Source: Halocafeteria seosinensis
Lineage: Eukaryota; Sar; Bigyra; Bicosoecida
Length of the DNA stretch: 52,463 nt
Direction of reading: 5' to 3'
Assembly (NCBI GenBank): GCA_001687465.1
Contig: LVLI01000309.1
Location: forward strand, 1 to 52,463
This document shows, in pieces, positions 1 to 11,611 of the stretch. The first letter of the stretch is position 1; each line of letters begins with the position of its first letter. The position numbers and the translations under genes were made by a program. The notes beneath the pieces were generated by a model. That model had not been told where the DNA came from, ran no database searches, and saw nothing but the letters and a program-made list of their open reading frames with translations.

Positions 1-271
1 ATTTCACAATGACGAGGTCCAAACTATCCGGAGACACGAAATTTCCAACTGCACTGTGGCCCACTGCCGTGGGCTTTTGAGCACTCACGACGTACTGGTA
101 ATCATTAATTCCTGCAATCTCTTCAGATCCTTGCTGGTCTGACGTCGCCCCTCCTGTTGTTGTTGTCTTCATTTGAGTGCTCTTCGACGCCCCTGCAGCC
201 GATCCATTGGCGGAGACAGCTGCCGAAGACGACGAAGAAGTACCTCCTGCTGCCGCTGCGGCTGAACTCAT
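1..271 (-). CDS. DDB1: DDB1 (UV-damaged DNA-binding protein 1), N-terminal part only
   Basis: This is the first exon of a DDB1-like protein, cut off by the window edge. DDB1 is the beta-propeller adaptor of CUL4 ubiquitin ligases and also acts in nucleotide-excision repair. The conserved start of propeller A is visible: YQYVVSAQKPTAV at about residues 58-70, followed by a hydrophobic strand ending in LDLVIVK. About 57 residues of Ala/Ser/Gly/Thr-rich low-complexity sequence precede it, where animal DDB1 has only a few residues. The start is the ATG complementary to 269-271. An internal Met at about residue 34 is an alternative. Identity rests on this N-terminal match alone; the WD-like propellers lie outside the window. 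Confidence 0.85.
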   Translation of the reverse strand, partial: MSSAAAAAGGTSSSSSAAVSANGSAAGASKSTQMKTTTTGGATSDQQGSEEIAGINDYQYVVSAQKPTAVGHSAVGNFVSPDSLDLVIVK

Positions 272-1079
272 CGTGGAATTAGCGTATATATCGAGGGGAA
301 ATGAACACAAAAGAAGAAGAAGAGTGCAATCTTTTCTTTCTCTTTTTGGATTCTTTTGACTTTCGACCCCAGGGAGATCCAACTTAACGCTACCACCAGC
401 CAGTAGAACAAAAGTATAGCGTATTGCTTCTTAAGACTCGACTAACCAAGTCAGACACCATGCCACTCTGCTGTGTGTAGAAGCCTACTAGAAGGACAGA
501 CACCTCATCTCTTTCAAACAAACAGAGGCGACAATCTTTCCGTCGCTTCTTGTGGGCGAGGAATTCAAATCGATCCGATTCGATCGCTCAACTGTTTCAG
601 CCTAGTTTTGTCGGGGTACATGTGTCAGTTGTGCGAAATGGCTGCCGAAACATGGTATCTCATCTAAAAGAAGGAGCCTGCCTCGTCGTATACCGATTTC
701 TGCTCCAAACACCACCCCATGATCGGACGACTCTGTTCAAGACACTCCAACATTTGCCGTCATTTTGCGCATAGCGAATATTGCTATGGTTACTGAGAAT
801 CCAAGGAAGGGCGTCGTCACATCAGGTTACATCCAGATGAGGCGACGGACCACCGCTGGTCCACCGCCGGTCACCACCGGACGAAGTTGGTTTTGTGAAG
901 CTCGAGTATGTCGGCCGTTTATTCATTCTCTCTGCCTATCATACACAATGTTTTTACACATATTGATACACACACTTCCCGATCGTATCGGCCACATGTT
1001 TATCGCTCCCATTTGAAGATATATGAAACCAGGAAGACATTAATTGAGTTATTCGCTTGTACTTCAACTTGGCAATAAC
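272..1079. other. Intergenic region between divergent genes
   Basis: This 0.8-kb interval separates the DDB1 start (minus) from the start of the gene at 1080 (plus), so it must hold both promoters. Short open frames at 473-1016 have no family resemblance, no convincing splice partners and no compositional support, so I call no gene. No tRNA, CRISPR or long repeat was seen. Confidence 0.5.
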
Positions 1080-2995
1080 ATGAACAACGATGTTTCCAAA
1101 GCTGCAAAGACACTCAGGGTGTTTCCATGGGACAGAATTCGTCTTGACGCGTGCTCGAGACCCTCATCCAGTAGTGGCTGCGGAGGAAGCGTGAAAAATT
1201 CAGCGGAACCGATCACGTCAGACTTCTATGATGATGACGACGGCGGCTCGAATTCCACGATTATACAAGTAGGTCGACAATGACGTTGAAGCGCATTTGT
1301 TGAGAAAAATATTCCGTGTAAATCGTCTGGTCGGTCTGAGAGTACAGGTTGAAAACTCTTGTGCCGAGGAATCAACCAAAGTTATTCTCGTGGCTCGGAA
1401 TATCGCTCCCAAAGACTCGGAAGAGCCGGTGGTAAGCCTACAACAATACCTGAGAGCTAGAAGATGGGATGCAATTGCTCTTCGATTCTAACAGAGAAGT
1501 GAACGCGAAAGTTGTGGTGCATTTATCGAAGAACTTACTGGTGCTGAGGAGAACGAGAATGGTAAGCCATGAGGACGTTGCTGGGAACTAGTTCGTTGTA
1601 TCAGAAATTCGGAGCTGCAGAATACGACACTATACTGGAGTGGGGACCACTGCTAAAACCTAAGGAGAGAAGAATATACAAGGTGACTCTGAACGAAGAA
1701 CGGAAGGAACCCTCTCCGGCGGTAAGAAGACCATACGTGTCTGCTCCGCTAGACTCATATTGACGAAGCAACTACGTTCTTCCCAGATTCTTTTTCTCTA
1801 TACCTTTACGGAGGTGTATCGCGTGGAACTACTCCTCAACGGGGCCAAAGAGGATGAGCTATCAAAGATAAGACAGCCTCCAAGGCCGTCTGCTTACTTG
1901 TTCGAAGAAGTTGGACAAGCAGAACAGCCGGAAGTAGAGCAACCTCAAGGTAGACAGGAAACATCTATGGACAAGGATGTTGAGAGATCTGCTGTTTTTC
2001 AAGCTCCCCAGCTAATACCGGACTCCATTCCCGAGGAAAGCAGCGGAGATATAATATCTTGTTTACGGCAGATGCTGCACCCTTCGAAGGTGAGCAACGA
2101 TGGTGACCACCAAAGTCTTGACATCAGCCTGGAGAGCTGGATGGAACTACAGCGCAGTGCGATTAAGAAACACCACTCGATGGGGACCTCCACTACCTCT
2201 ATCGTGAGGACTGTGAAGCACCAATCTGAGGAAACCGAACAATACCCGCATCCGCACGGTAGAGCAAGGATTAAGGAGGCTGAAACAAATAAATTAACAG
2301 AGATGTCTGATGAGTTTTTTAACAAAAGCGATGAGGATGAAGACGACGTTGACAAGCTGGGCAGTATTGATATGGTGGAATCAGAGAATGTCGCAGACAA
2401 TGTCGAAGCACCCCGAATTGCACAAGATGGAGACAATTACCTAGTACAGCATGCTTCTTCAGCTGCTTCTGTAGCTAACTTTGAAAGTGTACGCCCTCCT
2501 ATTCCAAGATCAGATACTGATAGACCCGCTACTGCTGCAAGTGCTTCTACTGCCAGATCCTGTGGACGTGGTGGGAGTCGCCCCGTTTCAGCATCTTCGT
2601 CTAAACGCAATGACTCCTCGCGTCAAGCATCGCGCCAGCTAGTTCATTCCCTTGAAAACAACAGAGAGAGTGATGATATCCATACCGCTACTCGTAGTGA
2701 TGCAAGCGCACCCGCGTCGGAAGCCCGAATGGTGTCTATGAAGCCGGAACAATGGTCGAGCAACGGGGAACAGAAACCATCGTTCCGGGGAAAAATAGTG
2801 CGAGGCGGTCCGAGCATTTCTGCCGTAAGGACTTTACGACAGCGCTCTGAAAATAAGAAGAACGAAAGAGTACTTCCTGAGTGTGAAGGGTCTTTCCTCC
2901 GCAAGGAGTGGATCCAGCGAGATAACGACATGGGGTTAGACCTCGATGAGCATGAACCGGATATTGATATATTGGCGCCAGAATCCGCACATTAA
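1080..2995 (+). CDS. Uncharacterised protein: probable beta-rich N-terminal domain plus long acidic/Ser-rich tail
   Basis: A five-exon model closes in phase: 1080-1268, 1348-1431, 1495-1561, 1621-1721, 1787-2995 (549 aa). Residues about 64-180 alternate hydrophobic and polar residues like a beta sandwich (TKVILVARNIAP, YDTILEWGPLLKPKERRIYKVTL, TEVYRVELLLNG). The last 370 residues are predicted disordered: acidic clusters near the middle (DEDEDDVDK), then Ser/Arg-rich stretches and a basic segment. No catalytic motif was recognised. I considered an ASH/HYDIN- or C2-like domain because of the strand pattern, but there is no diagnostic residue. The exon 4 acceptor was chosen at 1620 because the more obvious AG at 1606 breaks the frame. 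The ATG at 1080 is the first in frame. Exon structure is well supported; function is unknown. Confidence 0.6.
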
Positions 2996-3376
2996 GCAAC
3001 ATCCCACTTGGCAATGCAGTTTTTTGTACACTACTAGTGATTAGTTGTCGCCGATGTGGTGCGAACGAAAGAGATGGGTAATAAAATTAGCTCCCCCGAG
3101 GATGCAGATTGCATTGAACGCAACCCGACTTGTCCTATCGTTTATATGTGGTTGCGTCCCGTTAACTTCTTTGGCTTCTATGACAGACATGATCAACGTT
3201 CACTCGTACGCCGGAGACTAGACGTAGCAACGAATTCTCGCAATCTCTTCTGTTTAGTCTCATCACCCGCCGGCGGTTAGGAACCAATTACTTGCGGTCT
3301 ACCCTTGTTTCAGGGGCTTGTAACGCAATGCTCCTGGGCTTGAGTTTATGATAAGCTCAATGCTTTTGTCTCAGTT

Positions 3377-4471
3377 ATGCAAATACAAGGTAGTTTCTCC
3401 ATTCCCGGAGCCAAAAGCTCGGCCACTGCTTGTATCAGGGGTCGATCAATGCTATAGTGGCGTGCACTTCATAAGTTGGCAGCTGGTCATCCAGTGTTGG
3501 TAATATACAATCCTCAATAACTTCACATGCAAGAGGGGTATTCTCATAATGCTCCGGGGGATACAGATTCAGCCACCATGCGAGCTGAAGCTTTTGATTC
3601 AGTTCTGAACATGAACAAAGTGCCGACTCCCCGTTCCCTAGAAGTTCTGCAGCGGACTCTCGTTGCTAAATATCTTCCAGCAAGCCTACTGTAAATACCC
3701 TGGTTTAGGATACTGCTTACATCGACTTCCTACGCTATGATTACGTTGGCTTGGCTACTTGTCAGGCTGGACTACGTGAGCCCAAGCAACCAGCGATGTA
3801 ACCGAGTAAGTCGGCCCGCAGTCTATGAACCGTTCCCTTAGCGTACGAAAAGCCGCAAAAGAGCACAAGTACGACGAAAATGTGACTGATGGCTCACCAT
3901 GTGAGCCGCTACACTTAGGTACAAGTAAGGGGCCCGCTGTTCCACCTCGAGGACAAGTGTGCTAAGCGGAACTACCCGGATATGTGGACAAGTAATCATC
4001 ACACACACACACAGTAGTCATCAACTGTTCTACCGAAACTGTGTTCACGCACGATATATGCTCAAATATATGCATAGTACATCGGCGAATCCTCAAATTG
4101 TTTCACGGAAAGTATTCGACCTAATCAGTTGCGTCGAAACGACCCCATCGTATTTACTGTATGAGAATGGCTCATGTATAGAGCGTAGTATTCCATTCTT
4201 ACCCTGTACTTAACATTATTTCTCTTTACAAAATTTGACAATCCTGGATTCAAAGTGCATTTCTGACTGAATTTCTTCGTAGGTACAACCTGCTTGTACT
4301 TCCTCTAGGCCAAAACCTCCGATGCAAGTAAGGATTGTAGAGGTACATTTTTCGCCGAGATACATCTATTTCCGGGAAACCAACTACAAAGGATGCACTA
4401 TCCGAGCAGTAAAATCGGGAATGCCAAAGACAGAGTTCTAACGTACTCAGGAATGTCTAAACCTTGAGTAG
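3377..4471 (+). CDS. Uncharacterised small-exon gene (partial model)
   Basis: Exons 3377-3389, 3439-3474, 3534-3661, 3709-3797, 3842-3924 and 3967-about 3992 join in phase through 43-58 bp GT-AG introns. Peptides at the joins read naturally, for example GYSHNAPGDTDSATMRAEAF, then DTAYIDFLRYDYVGLATCQA, then VRKAAKEHKYDENVTDG. Two further exons, 4283-4408 (MQVRIVEVHFSPRYIYFRE) and 4451-4471 (ECLNLE, stop), also close in phase with each other. The link between 3992 and 4283 is uncertain: either a stop at 3995 ends a first gene or an extra exon (candidate near 4077) bridges it. The true start is also uncertain; a MGNKISS start at 3074, which resembles a myristoylation signal, could belong upstream. 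The gene is convergent with TTC8 (113-bp gap). Family not recognised. Confidence 0.5.
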
Positions 4472-4584
4472 CCATTGCCCAGACACTACCGCTATCTTTC
4501 ACAGGTCAACACAGCAGAGTATCGCGAACTCCCATTCGCTTGCGGAAGTTCTACTCAGATGTCACGCGGTATAAACCGAAAGAG

Positions 4585-6530
4585 CTACAGAGTTTCAAGC
4601 TTCCGCTGGATACTCGATTTGAGCTCTAAGGATTCTGTGTGATTCGGAAACGTATCCAGAGCCTTGCTGACATCTTGGAATGCTTCTTCCAGGTTACCCC
4701 TTCTATGCGCGATCAGAGCTGCACTTGGCAAAGGCCAAAGTTACTATAGGCTTCTAAACTACACACACACACACACGCACAGACACAAGTACGACTTACC
4801 CGCATTGTAATATGGCTCGAACAAATGGTCAGCTAAAGTCTTTGCACTTTGGAAGTTCGAAAGTGCGCCCTCGGCATTATTCTTTTTCACTTCCAGTACT
4901 GCTTTTCAGATGAATCCAAACGGTATACTACCAGTCAACAAAGCAGATGACTAAGTCAACGTACCTCCAAGATTATTGTATGATTCGGCATGGCAATTAT
5001 CCACCGAAGAGGCGACACGCAAAGCCTGATACGCTAGCCCCAGGTCCCCAATGCCGATAGCGATATGGCTGATATTAAACCACACGTCCGGCATTACGTC
5101 GTCTTCAGCCAATGAGAGTGCCTTCTCAAAACATGGCAGAGTCATATCATATTGGGCAGCGTAGAAGCAGCATAGACCGAGGTTCTGCCACACTTCAGCG
5201 GAATTAACACCCATCTGTGACAACAGAATACAACATAAAGGAATATTTGCGGCAGAATGCTGCAACTCAACTCGACATCTATACAAAAATGGCGCAACTT
5301 ACTTGTAGTAGACGGCGATAGTACTTTAGAGCCACTTCTGGCTGATCCGTGTAGAAATGATTTGCAGCCAGACTAGCAATGGCTTCAACATTGCTGGCGT
5401 CCAGTTTGATTACTTTCTTGTAAATATCGCTGGATGAAACAGTATCTCCCAACATATCATGAACTCGGGCGGTACCCAGGAGCATATTTGGATCACCTGG
5501 AAACATTTCTGCCCCTTTCTGATACAAATCTAATGCTGAATTAGGTTGATCTAGTTTCAGGAACACTTTTCCCAATTCCAAATAGACAGGAATAGTCTCA
5601 AACGCTCGCAGCGAGGAACGAAATTGTTTCTCTGCGTCGCGTAACATTCCCAGTTGATAGTATGCCTTCCCTAGTCTCGCCTTCCACCACCAGTCAGAGT
5701 AATTGTGCTGCTAACAACCAACCAACCACGTATCCTTTCTGACTCACAAGGAAACGAGCGCAACTACTTACATATTTCGTAGCAGCGGCTGCAAGTTCTG
5801 CAGCTTTTCTTGGATTCTGTTCATGATAGAATAAGTAATCACAGAGGGCGCGTGAAATTGCTTCTCGCCTGGCATATTTGTTCATATCTAATCGCTCCAC
5901 ATCAATAAAGGGACCCTCCCCTTTAGACTGAGCAATCATTGAAGCCGTTCCAAGCCGAATTTGTCTGCAACAGCAAATACAGAAAGTCCAACGCTTTCCG
6001 TGGGCCACAAGGCAGCGAAGACTTGAGCTCAGCAAGGAGGCTTACCTTCCAAACGAAGTTGTCGGTCTCGAGGTTCCAGGTCGATCTCCCCGCAGAGCTT
6101 GGTCCACATTGGTTGACGTCCCCTGCCGAGACTTAGACATTGTCCCTGGACGTGCAAAGCCTGTCATGGGTCGTCCTGCAGAGGACACTGGTCGAATCGC
6201 AGCATCCGCAGTGCCTCGAGCCGTCTTCCCCGAGGGAGTTCCAACGGCGGCCGAGTGGAGCGAGGTGCCCGGTCGTGGCGCCTGTGCGACAGCGTTTTCA
6301 TCCAAGAGTAAATCCCCTGCGCCTTCATCCTCGTACTCGGTATCATCGATCCAGGTCTTTGACGTCAAAGTTTTGCATTTTAACGTCCACGCGGCTTTAT
6401 CGTAGGGGTTCTTCTCGAGAAGGTCTGTGCAAATTGTCAAGCAAGCGTCCAATTCCCGGGCGTGATACAGATGGAGTGCGTAATAAAAAGGGTCCAATCC
6501 ACGCGGAATGGCAGGCTTATCGACGGTCAT
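4585..6530 (-). CDS. TTC8: TTC8/BBS8, BBSome subunit
   Basis: A BBSome TPR protein, part of the coat-like complex that moves membrane cargo in and out of cilia with intraflagellar transport. Six exons (complement of 4585-4718, 4800-4901, 4965-5214, 5303-5707, 5772-5964, 6046-6530) give 522 aa, close to the animal protein. Diagnostic family blocks are present: an N-terminal helix pair with EKNPYDKAAWTLK, MLLDENAIAQ-like LLDENAVAQAPRPGTS, the RPxTG/RPGT-rich linker, IRLGTASM, DWWWK, then TPR repeats including NLGLCCFYAAQYDMTL, HFYTDQPEVALKYYRRLL and AESYNNLGAVLEVKK. The C-terminal two exons were recovered by homology because they are too short to stand out as open frames. The intron at 4719-4799 carries a short AC/GT run. 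TTC8 is divergent from the MaoC-type gene with only 92 bp between start codons. Confidence 0.95.
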
Positions 6531-6622
6531 GGTAGTGCATACAGGACGGCGTTTGTCTCCTGTTTCCTCCAGCCCAGAGCCTTGTTTACCTCCAGTATTG
6601 TCGTTTATTCATTCATTCATTC
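6531..6622. promoter_or_regulatory. Compact bidirectional promoter TTC8 / MaoC-type hydratase
   Basis: Only 92 bp separate the start codons of TTC8 (minus) and the hydratase gene (plus), so both must be driven from this interval or from overlapping 5' UTRs. It ends in an ATTC tetranucleotide run (about 6606-6622) directly before the plus-strand ATG. No TATA box is evident. Confidence 0.55.
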
Positions 6623-7225
6623 ATGAAATGTACGATGATTCGAGGAACTATTTCATCCAAGGTACGTGTATATCAAATTCTGTCTTTATTCATACTGTAA
6701 TCGTCAAAGACGGCTTTGCAGACGCTCCGGGCCACTGGAGGATACCTTCGTGTCGGGGACTACGCTGAGTGGACCAAGACCTGGACTTCCCACGACGTAG
6801 AGACGTTCGCCGAGGTGACCGGCGATTCGAACCCCCTTCATCTAGATGCCCGCTATGCTCGCGAAGAGAGCCCGTTTGGGAAACCGATTGTGAATGGAAT
6901 GCTGTATGGAAGCATGTTTGGAACCATTTTTGGAAGTCAGATTCCAGGGGCATTGTATCTTAATCAATCCTTTGCTTTTCAGAAGCCAGTATTTGTTGGT
7001 GATACAGTCACAGCTCGGGTGCAAATAGTTCAAGCCAGAGAAAAGCCTCATATCCTCACATGCGCCACGACTATCCATCGGCACCTGGAGCACGATTCCC
7101 AGATAGGAAACAAATCTCTACAAGTTGCTGAGCAACTGGAAGAGGTTATGTCGGGAGAAGCAAGGGTAATGATCCCACTGCCTAAACAGAAAGAGAGTAA
7201 AGATGAGAAGGAACAGCGTCAGTAG
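6623..7225 (+). CDS. MaoC-type hot-dog hydratase (R-specific enoyl-CoA hydratase / HTD2-like)
   Basis: Two exons (6623-6661, 6722-7225) give 180 aa. The first exon supplies a short basic/hydroxylated N-terminus (MKCTMIRGTISSK) that could be a mitochondrial presequence. The hot-dog domain has the hydratase signature: EVTGDSNPLHLD with the catalytic Asp and His, then PIVNGMLYGSMFGTIFG and a GDTVTARVQI strand. Family members hydrate R-3-hydroxyacyl or enoyl-CoA/ACP thioesters; in mitochondria this is the fatty-acid-synthesis dehydratase HTD2. The 170-residue size fits a single hot-dog protein. The last 30 residues are Lys/Glu-rich and probably disordered. The alternative of starting at the TTG at 6716 is rejected because the upstream ATG exon splices cleanly in phase. 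Confidence 0.85.
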
Positions 7226-7433
7226 GAGGCTGCTGAAGTACCAGCCCCGGTCCGAGCAACCAACACATCGATGAGATGAGTTGTGCAACCCTCCGTATTT
7301 CTCTTCTGAGTCTTCTATGCTGTGGGCTCAGAACTTACAATGAGTTAACTTGCTTACCTTGGTTCCTCTTAAGAATTGATCTTCTGTGGTACAACTCACA
7401 GGTCGCGAGGATGAAGGTGGGCGATTTGAAGGT

Positions 7434-9125
7434 TCAACAAATTAGAGCATACCGTGTATTCGACGCCACCACTTATTCGAGTGCTCCCTGTACAATTTGA
7501 ATTTGTACGTTCTGCGCCACTTACTTCAAGGGTCGGCATCCATCAGTACTAAAATTCCTCGAAGTAAATGATAGTATACCTGTATGCTCCTCGGGCCTCT
7601 CCAGTCTTTATATAATGCATCCCTATGGCCGATTCGGATATTTTCTATAGTCACGGAGGAATCCCGTGCTCGCATCGTTATGGACAACACATCCAACTGC
7701 CGGTGGGCCGTCGTCACATATTCTCAGTTCGGGCAACCGCTGTGCTCGTCCAGAAACTCCCGGCTTCAGATGATTGAAGGCAATTACACAGTTAGTGCTT
7801 CCGTCACTACATTTTTCTGTTTGATTATTCGGCTTAGAATTGACGGTGTACACGTAAGACACAGGTTCGAGAGAAAGAGAATCCGTCCTTACTATTCATG
7901 TACTCTACTCAGTGACGAAACGCCAAGGGAATCCAGGACAAATCGGCGGTCCTCGAAATCATAGTACACAGTCTGAAAACGGGGTAGGGCGCACCACTCC
8001 AGAAAGTATAGCTCGGCAAACTTTCGTTTTCCCTCGAACTATGCTTGGTTGAATACACATAAACCATGTGACATGATATGACAGTACAATGTAGGCAACT
8101 CACAGTTCCGACATACCGTATTCGTTGCTAGTGGTACTAATACACGCGGTGGCCATGGTAGACAAAGTTTCGACCATTGCACCAAAATACGTGCTCTTAG
8201 CAGAAACTCTGGAGTCCATATCTCTCCACGAAATTCAATGTCAGGGGTTCGAAGTGTTCATGACAAAAAACCAAGCCACGATAGAGATGTTTTTCTTTGA
8301 TTGCTGAAAGAACGAGGTGATGAAATCTCCTCCACCATCTCTAGACAAATTACTTCAGGGCTGTCCAGGCAACAATGAAGCCAAGAACCGAAAGTCTACC
8401 TCAGTCCTTCAATAGTGTACTGCGAATGTAAACATCGGGCTGTGAGTGGGTTCCCAAAGGACCGTGCACAGGAGAAGAGAAGAAGGATGGGGCACTGCCG
8501 CAGACAGCTTCTGCGATCGCGTCTACCTTCGCAATTGGAAAGACAACGTGGATGGATTGTTTGGCCAAATGAATCACCGACGAAAAGCTCTTACATTGTA
8601 GGATCTAAATGTATAAAATCAAGGAGGAGCGGCTGAAGGAAATATTCCGCAAGAAACGCCTTTTTTTACATGCATACCGTACTTTTGTTGTGCTTGCTCT
8701 CCGAAACAAAGTGATTGAGAGCAGCATTCCTCCAAACTGTTTGGTAATTGGTCGTGGGGGTTAAAAGAGTATCGAGGGTGCTCGTTTGCTTCCCAAGTCT
8801 TTGCCATGCTCATCGTAAGGTCTTTGTGGCCGGTGGGCTATCTGTCACATTTGTGTGTGTGCTTTGTGAATAGATGTTGCAACTTGCAACGCGCCCTATG
8901 GTGGTAGACGACATTCTCCGAGAAAATCATGGCGACACGGATTGGCCTGATCGGATCTCTGCGTGCTCCAGGCACTTTTTAATATCCACTCCTAGCGGTA
9001 TCATTTCGCGAGGGCTCCAGGGAGTGAGACGTTGCAGAGTTTCTGTACAACACTGCGTGTTGGATAGACGTATTCTCGTATCGATTCAACCGAGGTTATT
9101 TTTTCCCGTTATTGATACTCTGTAG
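7434..9125 (+). CDS. Uncharacterised micro-exon gene (5' end unresolved)
   Basis: Ten exons can be chained in phase: about 7434-7504, 7605-7790, 7865-7911, 7965-8047, 8095-8157, 8201-8253, 8311-8393, 8460-8547, 8624-8743, 8874-9125. Introns are 43-130 bp with GT-AG ends. Translated joins look like protein: EESRARIVMDNTSNCRWAVV, PSLLFMYSTH|TQSENG, ETLESISLHEIQCQGFE, NRK|TVHRRREEGWGTAADSFC, RLKEIFRKKRLFLHAYRTFV, ATRPMVVDDILRENHGDTDW. The 5' end is open: an ATG at 7276 begins a 74-codon frame with a signal-peptide-like start, but its phase to the next exons was not solved. No family recognised. An early part has beta-strand character, the middle is basic and helical. It runs in the same direction as the hydratase upstream and the Rh transporter downstream. 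Confidence 0.5.
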
Positions 9126-9555
9126 CAACATAATGGGAAGTTCTATTGTACATCTTTGGACCTACCGATTTCACTACACTGTACACTGATACCCACTCGT
9201 CGCAATGCAGTGTGTGTAGATGTACGCTCAAAAATGCATCAACCGGAAAACTTCATTCCAGCAAGTAAAGACAAGCAGCCATTCCAGTACAGCTTGTTCG
9301 CTCAGACGGTTTCCCTTCAATTTAGCAACGTAGTTGCACGGTTGCGTTAAAAAACGAAAGGAGACTTCCGGATGATTGCGTTGCTGTAGTTGAACTCCGG
9401 TCTAGTGAAGTTCGGCGGGCGGGGTGTGGGGCCCACCGTGTGGCACAGTTCCATCTTTTGAAGCCATAGGTAGAATTATTGACACTTTGTTTGTTTCAAT
9501 CGATGGAAAATGTGTAAATGCTCGTTGGTATGAAGTTTCCGTGAGGTTCCGAAGC

Positions 9556-11220
9556 ATGGCGTCGAAGATACCCGTCTCACCAGAGACAGTAGTGCAACAA
9601 GGTACATGAGGTACCCTCGTCCATTTGTCCGTCAGAAGTACTTTGCATTTTACTGATACAGATACCCAGCAGGACCCCGAGGGGCAAACAGGGGATGTCA
9701 ATTCGAATGACAACAGTAAGCGCAATGTCCACTACAGAAAAATTCGGTTTTGGACAATTAATTCAAGAGATATTGCCGTGCTGCCGCACCATTGAACGCT
9801 TGCAGATGATGAGGGTACCAAACTTAACATTAGTGCTGATCTGAAGGAAGAAAAATCACAGAGTGACAACGACGAGGGCATCGACATGTGGTTGGAGCGG
9901 GTGACCCCGTCTTGGATGCACCCGGACATAGCGACGACTCTAATGGTGGCGTTTGAGATCGTTATGATTATCCTCTACCTGGCTTTGGTAGATTATAGCG
10001 ATGTAAACCAGAATCTAAGCCAGGGCATCGATTCGATGTATTCATTCTACATTGGAATTCATTTGATGGTCTATATTGGCTTCGGGTACCTAATGACCTT
10101 TCTCCGCAGAAATGGATTTGAAGCACTCGGATTCACCATGCTCCTGTCTGCTATATGTTTTCAATGGGGAATCTTGAACCAAGCGTTCTGGGAGCGTATA
10201 CACGAAAATCATTTCCACGAACTGCAGCTTAGCATCAGTTGGTTAATAGAGGGTGATTTTGCGGCAGCTACGTTCCTCATAACGTTCGGGGTTCTGTTGG
10301 GAAAAGCAACGAGAATGCAGTTATTCCTTGTAGCCATTCTGGAAATAATGGTTTATTCTTTTAACTTTTATCTTTTTACTTGGATTTTGGAAGGGGTGGA
10401 TATGGGAGGATCGGTCGTGATCCATCTGGCAGGCGCAGTGTTTGGACTTGGCGTGAGCTACACTTTGTTCTCGGGGCAATTAGGTGCTCATAGAGACAAT
10501 ACTTCGAACTACACGTCGGATAGATTCTCGATAATCGGAACTTTGATTCTGTGGCTATACTGGCCGTCATTCAATGGTGCTTTTGCAGGTGGAAACCAAG
10601 ATCGTGTTGCTATCAACACAGTATTCTCATTAACAGGAAGTGCTTTGGCCGCATTCTGCACCTCTAGAACCTTAAGACACTCTGGAAGGTTCGAAATGGT
10701 AGACATTGCCAATGCAACGTTGGCTGGAGGGGTTGCTGTTGGAAGCTCCGCCGACCTAATCATCGGCCCTGGTGCCGCTATACTAACTGGTTTCGTCGCG
10801 GGCTTCGTTTCGACAGTGGGATTCATTCATCTTACACCCTTCCTGGAATCACGCTTCGGTTTGACCGATACCTGCGGCGTTCTCAACCTCCATGGGACCC
10901 CTGGTATCATCGGTTCTCTCGCTGGAATGTTAGCTGCCGCAGCTGCGGATAAATCTGTTTATGGACAGGAATTCAATTCTATTTTTCCCCGAGGGGACAA
11001 TCAATGGGGTTACCAGTTGGCAGGGCTTTTCGTCACTATAGCAGTGATGGGGTTTTCCGGTCTGATAGTGGGTTTTGTTGTCAAGAAAATCACTAGTGGT
11101 TCTGAAAGGCCGAAAGATCAACTCTACTGTGATCACAACGACTTCGAAATCAGCACCACTGAGTACCAATTGATACGGCAATGGGAAGACGGAGAGAAGC
11201 TCGCCACAGTGCAAGAGTGA
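9556..11220 (+). CDS. Rh-type ammonium/ammonia transporter
   Basis: A membrane channel of the Amt/Mep/Rh superfamily, Rh branch, which conducts NH3 (and possibly CO2) across the plasma or vesicle membrane. Three exons (9556-9601, 9662-9715, 9806-11220) give 504 aa, the usual Rh length, with 11-12 predicted membrane spans. Rh hallmarks are present in order: GFGYLMTFLRRNGF, FQWGILNQAF, IEGDFAAATFLITFG, the first pore histidine in VVIHLAGAVFGLG, LWLYWPSFNGAFA, MVDIANATLAGGVAVG and the second pore histidine in DTCGVLNLHGTPGIIGS. The hydrophilic 63-residue N-terminus before the first span is encoded mainly by the two small exons. The C-terminus is short and acidic. Both pore histidines are intact, so the channel is probably functional. 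Confidence 0.93.
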
Positions 11221-11611
11221 AGTCAATCGGCAGTTTTTCTTGCCGTCGCGTTATGTCTCGTTTCCCTGCGCTAGGAGCCCATAGAACAGAATGTCGGTTG
11301 GGAAGCTGGTCCACATCAACAGTAGGCATATAACGGTTTTCTGTATAACTTCAGGGTACAGATGCAAGTTAAGATTCACTTGAGCGTGACAGTCGTAGAA
11401 GTCAGTCATACATCCCAATATAAGGATTTCACCGGAAACACGAAAATACCGCTTTAGAACCGTCTTCCACGAACCCTTTTCTTAACTTTGTTCAGAAGCC
11501 TGCCATCTAGTATTTTACCAAAAGCAAACAACATCGAAATAATAGCGAACGGCATGCTGATAGTTTCTAAGATGTTAATACTGTATGAAAAACGTGGAAT
11601 CTTAATTTCAG

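Noticed and set aside
3959-4213. 84-codon plus-strand ORF read straight through an AC repeat
   Set aside because: The first part conflicts with the phase-consistent exon ending near 3992; only its later part might be an exon.
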